Positions 5,504 to 10,076 of a stretch of 10,076 nt of DNA are shown piece by piece. Source of the stretch: Bacteroidota bacterium (GTDB lineage Bacteria; Bacteroidota; Ignavibacteria; Tepidaquicellales; Tepidaquicellaceae). The stretch spans positions 1-10,076 of the forward strand of contig JAEYVS010000204.1 of the NCBI GenBank assembly GCA_023429265.1, read 5' to 3'. Position numbers and translations under genes: made by a program. Numbering within the stretch: position 1 is the stretch's first letter; every line of letters starts with the position of its first letter. A model generated the notes under the pieces. The model was not told where the DNA came from, ran no database searches, and was given only the letters and a program-made list of their open reading frames with translations.

Positions 5504-6001
5504 TTATTTATAATTAGTAAATTGAACTGGGAAATCCAGATTTGCTTCCTTTAATAGCTTTATTACTTCCTGAAGATCATCCTTATCCTTACCTGTCACG
5601 CGCACCTGCTCATCTTGTATCGCTGCTTGCACCTTGAGTTTTGCATCTTTAATCAGCTTTACGATCTTTTTGGAATTATCCTTGCTGATGCCGGATTTTA
5701 ATGTTACCACTTGCCTGACAGTGCCGTTTGAAGCCGGTTCAATTGCGCCATATTCCAGTGCCTTCAGGGATATTGACCTTTTAACCATTTTATTCTGCAA
5801 GGTATCGATCACGGTTTTCAGTGTATATTCATCCTTTGATGCTATTGTAATTTTTTTATCGCCTTTATTCAGTTCAAAGGAACTTCCGGTGTCTTTTAGG
5901 TCGTATCTCTGGTGTATTTCCTTAGAAGCCTGGTTAACAGCATTATCTATTTCCTGCATGTCAATTTCGGATACTACGTCAAAAGAGTACTGATTAGCCA
6001 T
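5504..6001 (-). CDS. yajQ: YajQ-family nucleotide-binding protein (UPF0234)
   Basis: The product is 165 aa, close to the family's usual 160-165, with ATG at 6001-5999 and TAA at 5506-5504. The N-terminus QYSFDVVSEIDMQEIDNAVN (4-23) and the following EIHQRYDLKDT are the family hallmark. FELNKGDKKITIAS, a central VKRSISLKALEYG (73-85), GISKDNSKKIVKLIKDAKLKVQ and a final LPEANLDFPVQF-like end also match (here EANLDFPVQFTNYK). YajQ has two ferredoxin-like halves. Family members have been reported to bind RNA or nucleotides, and in Xanthomonas and Pseudomonas to bind cyclic di-GMP and work with a transcription factor; which applies here is not known. It is cytoplasmic, the first gene of a likely two-gene unit with the amidase, and divergent from the TPR lipoprotein gene. 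No SD precedes the ATG. Confidence 0.93.
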   Translation of the reverse strand: MANQYSFDVVSEIDMQEIDNAVNQASKEIHQRYDLKDTGSSFELNKGDKKITIASKDEYTLKTVIDTLQNKMVKRSISLKALEYGAIEPASNGTVRQVVTLKSGISKDNSKKIVKLIKDAKLKVQAAIQDEQVRVTGKDKDDLQEVIKLLKEANLDFPVQFTNYK

Positions 6002-6135
6002 TTATGTAGGGTTTTAATTGAAGAATTAATGTATCTTATTACTAAACTTAATAGAAAAATACATTTTTTAAAGATAATTCTTAAGCCCATTCTGCTTATC
6101 CACTGTAAAAAGATAACCTTAGATAAATTCTTAAA

Positions 6136-6164
6136 TTGAATAAAAAGGTTATATTTTTTATATT
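6136..6164 (+). promoter_or_regulatory. Possible promoter of the TPR-sppA-hup unit
   Basis: TTGAAT (6136-6141), a 17-base spacer, then TATATT (6159-6164) fits a sigma-70 promoter and would give a leader of about 38 bases. The stretch is almost all A/T, so alternative positions are easy to draw. No clean TANNTTTG -7 element is seen here. Confidence 0.35.
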
Positions 6165-6208
6165 ATATTGTATTTTTATAAAAAGTTAACATTATCGGAG
6201 AATAATAT

Positions 6209-7144
6209 ATGAACGCCATAAATAAATTTGTCCAATCCGCTTTACTCTTGTCTTTTTTCGCAGCGGCAATATTCTTGATGGGATGTGCTTCTGCTGAAGT
6301 TAATACCGGAAAGCTTGCATTCCAAAAAGGTGAATATGAAAAAGCTGCTATTGAACTGAAGAAAGGTCTTCCACCTACCAGTACAGATGCCGAAGGATGG
6401 TATATGCTCGGATATTCTTTGATTGAAATAGGTAAGTACCAGGAAGGAGCTGAAGCTTTAAATAAAAGTTTAAGTATTTCCAGTGCATTCGCTCCTGATA
6501 TCCAGAATTATTATATTAAAAAATTTAACGAAGGAATTGGCAAATTTAATGCAGGTGTAAATCAATATAGCTCAGATTCGTCCGGCGCGATGAAAACATT
6601 TAATGATGCAGCTAATCTTTTTATCGCCACATCGACTATTTTCCCTGATAGCGTAGGTTCTCAGCAAATGCTTGCAGATTCTTACACTATTCTTGGAAAA
6701 ACAGATGAAGCTCTCAGCATATACACAAGGATACTTGATAAAACAAAAAGTCCACAGGATGCTAAGCAGATTTCAAAGATTCTGACTGATGCAGGTACCA
6801 GACAGTATACAGCAGGCAATTATCCGGAAGCAATTAGTATTTTCTCTAAAGTAACCGCATTAAATTATCTTCCAACCGATGATCAGAATCTACACCTCGC
6901 AAAATTATACAAAGGGTTCTCAGATTATAAAATTGCAGAATCTATTTCAGCTACAGGTGGGGTTAATGATGAAGCAAGAAGTCATTTGAATAGTGCGGTG
7001 ACAGAAATTGAAAGTCTCGTATCTATTTCAACAGATAAAATTATCCTGGCAGATGCATATCAGCTGCTGGTTAGCTCATATGATGCTCTTGGAATGGACG
7101 CTGAAAGAGATGCTGCTCAAGCTAAACTAGAAGGATTACAATAA
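6209..7144 (+). CDS. TPR-repeat lipoprotein
   Basis: The product is 311 aa, ATG with GGAG (6197-6200) 8 bases upstream. The type II signal peptide has a hydrophobic core at 9-23 and lipobox LMGC at Cys26, followed by Ala-Ser, favouring outer-membrane sorting by the usual +2 rule. Tetratricopeptide-like helices follow: about 31-62 (AFQKGEYEKAAIELKKGL), 63-95 (WYMLGYSLIEIGKYQEGAEA), 148-180 (ADSYTILGKTDEALSIYTRI), 192-222 (TRQYTAGNYPEAISIFSKV) and 281-311 (AYQLLVSSYDALGMDAERDA). The pairing G-Y-EA and A-Y-LG is typical of TPRs. The intervening residues (100-145, 225-275) are helical but divergent. TPR lipoproteins act as scaffolds for periplasmic complexes; the partner here is unknown. It is the first gene of a tight run: its stop codon overlaps the SD of sppA, suggesting translational coupling. 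Confidence 0.85.
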   Translation: MNAINKFVQSALLLSFFAAAIFLMGCASAEVNTGKLAFQKGEYEKAAIELKKGLPPTSTDAEGWYMLGYSLIEIGKYQEGAEALNKSLSISSAFAPDIQNYYIKKFNEGIGKFNAGVNQYSSDSSGAMKTFNDAANLFIATSTIFPDSVGSQQMLADSYTILGKTDEALSIYTRILDKTKSPQDAKQISKILTDAGTRQYTAGNYPEAISIFSKVTALNYLPTDDQNLHLAKLYKGFSDYKIAESISATGGVNDEARSHLNSAVTEIESLVSISTDKIILADAYQLLVSSYDALGMDAERDAAQAKLEGLQ

Positions 7145-7155
7145 GGATTACTTAA

Positions 7156-8130
7156 ATGGATTCCAGCACAAACACAGTTCTCGTACAAAAAAGCTCATCC
7201 GGATGGAAATGGTTCATTGGGATTGGGCTGGTCCTTGTATTTTTCGGACTGTTGTTCGTAGCTGGTTCATTCCTGATATTCTCTAAGGCTGTAACTAATA
7301 TGGATACCGGTGATTATTATTATGAAACATCTAATGGCAGAGGTTCTGATAAAATTGCGGTAGTTGACCTGGATTTTACTATTATTTCATCCGAGAGCAT
7401 TGTAAGACAGTTCAAAAAATACTCTGAAGACGATGACATAAAAGCAATTATCCTTCGTATTAATTCCCCCGGCGGCGGTGTTGCTGCTTCTCAGGAAATG
7501 TATGAAATAATTAAGCAAACCCGTGATAATGGCAAACCCGTAATAGTATCTATGGGATCCATTGCTGCAAGCGGCGGCTATTACGCGGCCTGTGGCAGCA
7601 GTTATATCTTCGCAAATCCCGGTACATTAACCGGAAGTATAGGAGTTATAATAAATCTGATGAGTTTTAAAGACCTTGCGGAAAAGATTGGAATCAAGGA
7701 AACTACAATAAAAAGCGGCGAATTAAAGGACGCTGGAAATCCATTTAAAGACCTATCTACAAAGGATAGTCTTTACTTCCAGGAAATAATCGATGATTCT
7801 TTCCGCCAGTTCTTTGAGGTTGTTGCCACCGAACGCAGGATTGACCGGGATGAACTAAAATCCATTGCTAATGGAAGAGTTTACACCGGCTCACAGGCTC
7901 TTAATCTCGGGCTCGTAGACGAACTCGGTACCTTTGAAGACTGCGTTAAATATACAGCAAATCTCGTTGGTATCGAAGGTGATCCGCCTTTAGTTCGTGA
8001 AAAGAGACAAAAAGGGGTATTCACTTTGCTCCTTGAAGGACTTACTCGCTCGGATTTTGAAGACATTAAAACAGAGGTTAAAGAGGAGTATATCGATGCT
8101 CCCCTGTTACAATATAAATTTGTAAAATAA
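7156..8130 (+). CDS. sppA: Signal peptide peptidase SppA, short 36-kDa type
   Basis: The product is 324 aa, ATG 11 bp after the TPR gene's stop, with AAGGA (7143-7147) overlapping that stop. It has one N-terminal membrane helix at about 18-43 and the catalytic domain on the far side of the membrane. The S49 protease features are clear: the ILRINSPGGGVAAS segment (99-112), the nucleophile Ser139 in SIAASGGYYAA (135-145), and NPGTLTGSIGVI (154-165). The general base Lys191 lies in SGELKDAGNPF. The Ser-Lys distance (52) equals that of Bacillus subtilis SppA (S147, K199). The length is that of the single-domain, octamer-forming type, not the duplicated E. coli type. It degrades signal peptides left in the membrane after export. 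Its neighbours, a lipoprotein upstream and an HU gene 10 bp downstream, fit a housekeeping export/growth operon. Confidence 0.94.
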   Translation: MDSSTNTVLVQKSSSGWKWFIGIGLVLVFFGLLFVAGSFLIFSKAVTNMDTGDYYYETSNGRGSDKIAVVDLDFTIISSESIVRQFKKYSEDDDIKAIILRINSPGGGVAASQEMYEIIKQTRDNGKPVIVSMGSIAASGGYYAACGSSYIFANPGTLTGSIGVIINLMSFKDLAEKIGIKETTIKSGELKDAGNPFKDLSTKDSLYFQEIIDDSFRQFFEVVATERRIDRDELKSIANGRVYTGSQALNLGLVDELGTFEDCVKYTANLVGIEGDPPLVREKRQKGVFTLLLEGLTRSDFEDIKTEVKEEYIDAPLLQYKFVK

Positions 8131-8140
8131 ATTTCATAAA

Positions 8141-8425
8141 ATGACCAGAGCTCAAATCGCCGCTAAAATATCCGACGCTACAGGATTAAGTAAGAAGGAA
8201 ACTGAAATCGTAGTTGAAGGGTTTATATCTTGTGTGATAGAAGCTCTTAAAGATAATGAAACGATAGAAATTAGAGGCTTTGGTACTTTTAAAAATAATA
8301 TCAAAGAACCCAGACTGGCTCGAAATCCAAAAACAGGTGAGCAGATCCAGCTTGGGAAAAGGTTCATACCGATGTTCAAAGTTTCAAAAGAGTTTAAAAA
8401 AGCAGTACAGGAAAGTTTAAAATAA
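8141..8425 (+). CDS. HU/IHF-family nucleoid DNA-binding protein
   Basis: The product is 94 aa, usual for HU (about 90). Residues 1-47 form the helical dimerisation body, starting TRAQIAAKISDATGLSKKE. GFGTFKNNIKEPRLARNP (46-63) with KTGEQI (64-69) is the family signature and the start of the beta arm; Pro63 is at the DNA-intercalating position of HU/IHF. The C-terminal helix is EFKKAVQESL. It binds and bends DNA without strong specificity as a dimer. Sequence alone does not tell HU from an IHF subunit. It begins 10 bp after sppA with no SD, so translation may depend on coupling to the upstream ORF or on an A/T-rich initiation region. Confidence 0.93.
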   Translation: MTRAQIAAKISDATGLSKKETEIVVEGFISCVIEALKDNETIEIRGFGTFKNNIKEPRLARNPKTGEQIQLGKRFIPMFKVSKEFKKAVQESLK

Positions 8426-8447
8426 CAATAATAATCAACAACCTAAT

Positions 8448-8453
8448 AAGGAG
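8448..8453 (+). promoter_or_regulatory. Strong Shine-Dalgarno of the 31-aa gene
   Basis: AAGGAG lies 10 bases before the ATG at 8464, the best SD in the window, in a 38-bp gap after the HU gene. Such a full SD is notable beside neighbours with none. It supports the short ORF as a real, highly translated gene. Confidence 0.75.
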
Positions 8454-8463
8454 AATTAACTAA

Positions 8464-8559
8464 ATGCCTTGCGGTAAAAAAAGAAAAAGAGCTAAAATGG
8501 CTACTCATAAGAGGAAGAAAAGGCTCAGAAAGAACAGACACAAAAAGAAAATTAGATAG
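8464..8559 (+). CDS. 31-aa basic protein, AURKAIP1/COX24 family (bS22-like)
   Basis: ATG at 8464, TAG at 8557-8559. The sequence begins MPCGKKRKRAKMATHKRKK and ends KNRHKKKIR. About two thirds of the residues are Lys, Arg or His, with no acidic residue. The pattern KRKRxKMxxHKRKKRLRKxRxKKK matches the bacterial AURKAIP1/COX24 domain proteins. These relate to mitoribosomal mS38 and to mycobacterial bS22, a small-subunit ribosomal protein. A place in the 30S subunit, buried in rRNA, is thus inferred from the family. Near-identical short proteins starting MPCGKKRKR are, to my knowledge, widespread in the Bacteroidota group. It is last in the TPR-sppA-HU run. It is followed directly by a GNRA-capped hairpin and then by the terminator. 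I recognise the family from memory; no search was possible. Confidence 0.85.
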   Translation: MPCGKKRKRAKMATHKRKKRLRKNRHKKKIR

Positions 8560-8563
8560 GCAT

Positions 8564-8581
8564 TTCTCGCGAAAGCGGGAA
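8564..8581 (+). repeat. GNRA-capped hairpin after the 31-aa gene
   Basis: TTCTCGC (8564-8570), loop GAAA (8571-8574) and GCGGGAA (8575-8581) form a 7-bp stem with one G-U wobble and a GNRA tetraloop. It is four bases past the stop codon. No T-run follows, so it is not a terminator. It may stabilise the mRNA end. A related sequence in opposite orientation is at 8679-8694. Confidence 0.55.
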
Positions 8582-8613
8582 TATACTAATACTCAAGAGT
8601 TTGTTTAAAAACT

Positions 8614-8641
8614 AAAACCCGCCTTAAAAGCGGGTTTTTTT
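8614..8641. terminator. Intrinsic terminator, bidirectional
   Basis: AAAACCCGC (8614-8622) and GCGGGTTTT (8630-8638) form a 9-bp stem with a 7-base loop, followed on the plus strand by seven T (8635-8641). On the minus strand the stem is followed by TTTT then AG then five T, so it can also end gltX transcription. Confidence 0.88.
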
Positions 8642-8659
8642 ATTGTCCTTATGTAGCTT

Positions 8660-8704
8660 GTTCCCAAACTCCTGTTTGTCCCGCTTTAGCGGTGATTTGG
8701 GAAC
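8660..8704. repeat. Nested inverted repeat next to gltX 3' end
   Basis: The outer arms GTTCCCAAA (8660-8668) and TTTGGGAAC (8696-8704) are perfect. Inside is a smaller hairpin, CCGC-TTTA-GCGG (8681-8692). It starts 6 bases after the gltX stop codon, reading in the gltX direction. There is no T-run in either direction. It could be a 3'-end stabilising structure, a REP-like element, or a protein-binding site. Confidence 0.6.
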
Positions 8705-8709
8705 ACAAA

Positions 8710-10076
8710 TTATTGCCATCTTCTCAAAAACTTCACCACCTTCTCTTTACCTAATATCGCAGCTATCTTCGGTAGTTCCGGTCCGTCTTCGCTACCTGAC
8801 AATGCTATCCTTATTGGCTTAAACAATTGCTTACCTTTGATGCCCGTTTCATTCTGCACTTCCTTCACTGTTTCTTTAAATACTTCCGGTTCGATCTTGT
8901 CCATACCTTCAATTTTATCAGCAAGAGCTTTGAATACAGTCTTGCTTGTGTCTTCTTCCAGTATCTCCTTTTGCTTTCCTTCTACGCTTATCTCATCCTG
9001 GTAGAACATCTTAATATGCTCAGGTATCTCATCCAGCTTATTCAGATAAACCCTCACCGTATCGAGTATCTCCTTTACTTTCTCCCTGTCTGAAACGTCC
9101 ACTCCGGCTTTTTCAAAGAACGGCATCGCCAGGTCAGTCAGCTTATCAATATCATATTCCTTAATGTAATGATTATTCATCCAGTCCAGCTTCTCAACAT
9201 TAAATACCGCCCCGGATACCTGTATCCTCTCAAGGGTAAATTTCTCGATCAGCTGCTCCACGGTAAATATCTCCTCAGTCTCCCCTTCCCCGGGGTTCCA
9301 TCCAAGGAATGCCATGAAGTTTATTAAAGCCTCTTTCAAATACCCCTTCGCAAGATAATCCTCAACAGCTACATCACCCTGTCTCTTGCTCAGCTTAGTC
9401 TTATCCGGATTCAGCAGAAGTGGACAGTGCGCCATCTTCGGCACTTCCCATCCGAATGCTCTATACAATATAATATGCTTCGGTACCGACGTGATCCATT
9501 CCTCACCGCGAATAATATGTGTTATCCCCATCAGGTGGTCATCCACAACATTAGCCATGTGATATGTCGGAAATCCGTCCGACTTCATCAGCACCTGGTC
9601 ATCGACCATATTGGTATCTATCTTGATAGTACCCTTCACTATATCATCGAATTTCACCTCTTCATTCAGAGGAACCTTCAGCCTTATAACATACGGTATT
9701 CCACTGTCTAATTTCTCCTTCACCTCCTCCGCTGTCAAATTCCTTCCTCGCCTGTCATATGATGTCATCCTGCCTTCGAGCTTTGCCATATTCCGCATCT
9801 CTTCGAGTTCCTCTGCTGTCTCAAATGTATAATATGCAAAACCTTTTTCGACCAGCTCCAGTGCGTATTTCTTATATATCTCCAGCCTCTCCGACTGGTA
9901 ATATGGTCCGAACTCACCACCCACTACAGGACCTTCATCGTAATCAATCCCCAGCAGCTTCATCGATGCCAGCAGGTTATCCACCGCGTCGTCCACAAAC
10001 CTCGTCCTGTCCGTATCCTCTATACGCAGTATGAACTTACCGCCCGTATGCCTCGCGAATAAATAATTGAATAAAG
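8710..10076 (-). CDS. gltX: Glutamyl-tRNA synthetase, 5' end outside window
   Basis: 454 codons are visible plus TAA at 8712-8710. The frame stays open to the right edge, so the true start and the HIGH-type motif (about 20 residues in from the start) are missing. The visible N-terminus reads LFNYLFARHTGGKFILRIED then TDRTRF, the class I GluRS Rossmann-fold hallmark. The second class I signature is KLSKRQGD, with KLSKR at 9396-9382, equivalent to KMSKS. GITHIIRGEEWITSVPKH and YRAFGWEVPKMAH before it are typical GluRS sequence. The C-terminal 180 residues are the helical anticodon-binding domain, ending in RIALSGSEDGPELPKIAAIL. The enzyme charges tRNA(Glu) with glutamate. In gene order it faces the sppA-HU unit and shares the terminator at 8614-8641. 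Third-codon positions look more G/C-rich than in the TPR or sppA genes, by eye only. Confidence 0.95.
   Translation of the reverse strand, partial: LFNYLFARHTGGKFILRIEDTDRTRFVDDAVDNLLASMKLLGIDYDEGPVVGGEFGPYYQSERLEIYKKYALELVEKGFAYYTFETAEELEEMRNMAKLEGRMTSYDRRGRNLTAEEVKEKLDSGIPYVIRLKVPLNEEVKFDDIVKGTIKIDTNMVDDQVLMKSDGFPTYHMANVVDDHLMGITHIIRGEEWITSVPKHIILYRAFGWEVPKMAHCPLLLNPDKTKLSKRQGDVAVEDYLAKGYLKEALINFMAFLGWNPGEGETEEIFTVEQLIEKFTLERIQVSGAVFNVEKLDWMNNHYIKEYDIDKLTDLAMPFFEKAGVDVSDREKVKEILDTVRVYLNKLDEIPEHIKMFYQDEISVEGKQKEILEEDTSKTVFKALADKIEGMDKIEPEVFKETVKEVQNETGIKGKQLFKPIRIALSGSEDGPELPKIAAILGKEKVVKFLRRWQ

Noticed and set aside
5634..6139. Two plus-strand ORFs over and upstream of yajQ
   Set aside because: The first is antisense to conserved YajQ sequence; the second straddles its start and runs into AT-rich spacer with no recognisable features.
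9994..9996. GTG at 9996 as the gltX start
   Set aside because: The same frame upstream still encodes conserved GluRS sequence (RIEDTDR), so this is an internal Val codon and the gene runs past the window edge.
8827..10034. Several plus-strand ORFs opposite gltX
   Set aside because: Antisense shadows; the minus frame is continuous GluRS with the KLSKR signature.
1..10076. CRISPR array, tRNA/rRNA gene, insertion sequence or defence system
   Set aside because: No regularly spaced direct repeats, no tRNA-like cloverleaf or rRNA sequence, and no transposase, nuclease or toxin-antitoxin motifs were seen in any frame.

Overview
This window looks like a chromosomal piece from an AT-rich Gram-negative bacterium of the Bacteroidota/Ignavibacteriota/Chlorobiota (FCB) group. 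The evidence is: a Bacteroidota-type promoter (TTTG-N20-TANNTTTG) ahead of one gene, a secreted FG-GAP/VCBS protein, two outer-membrane-type lipoproteins, and a 31-residue AURKAIP1/COX24-like basic protein. Several genes also carry clear Shine-Dalgarno (SD) sequences. That is unusual for core Bacteroidia and fits an Ignavibacteria-like lineage better. The taxonomic call is inference; no marker rRNA is present.

Left part (1-3683), mostly accessory or poorly characterised. A secreted FG-GAP repeat protein runs off the left edge on the minus strand (1-899). Next come an unrecognised 162-residue protein (minus), a divergent 138-residue lipoprotein (plus), and an AraC-family regulator (minus) whose 3' end overlaps the lipoprotein by 14 bp. 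Upstream of araC, on the same strand, is a previously uncalled 30-codon ORF for a single-helix membrane microprotein (3136-3228). The remaining long non-coding stretch (3229-3683) holds paired repeat and palindrome modules and a leader inverted repeat ahead of rlpA.

Middle part (3684-6001), cell wall. RlpA (plus, TTG start, DPBB plus SPOR domain) converges on a membrane-anchored N-acetylmuramoyl-L-alanine amidase (minus). They share a nearly perfect 20-bp-stem bidirectional terminator. The amidase is the downstream gene of a two-gene unit with yajQ. The pairing makes biochemical sense: amidases strip stem peptides from glycan, and RlpA-type enzymes and SPOR domains act on or bind the denuded strands.

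Right part (6002-10076), housekeeping. A plus-strand unit encodes a TPR lipoprotein, SppA (signal peptide peptidase), an HU-family DNA-binding protein and a 31-residue ribosome-type basic protein, ending at a bidirectional terminator. Facing it on the minus strand is gltX (glutamyl-tRNA synthetase), whose first ~20 codons lie beyond the right edge. Small GC-rich hairpins sit on both sides of that terminator.

I did not find a complete novel defence or mobile system. The most unexplained items are the araC-linked membrane microprotein, the duplicated motif module upstream of rlpA, the palindromic promoter between the two unknown genes, and the hairpin pair near 8560-8705.
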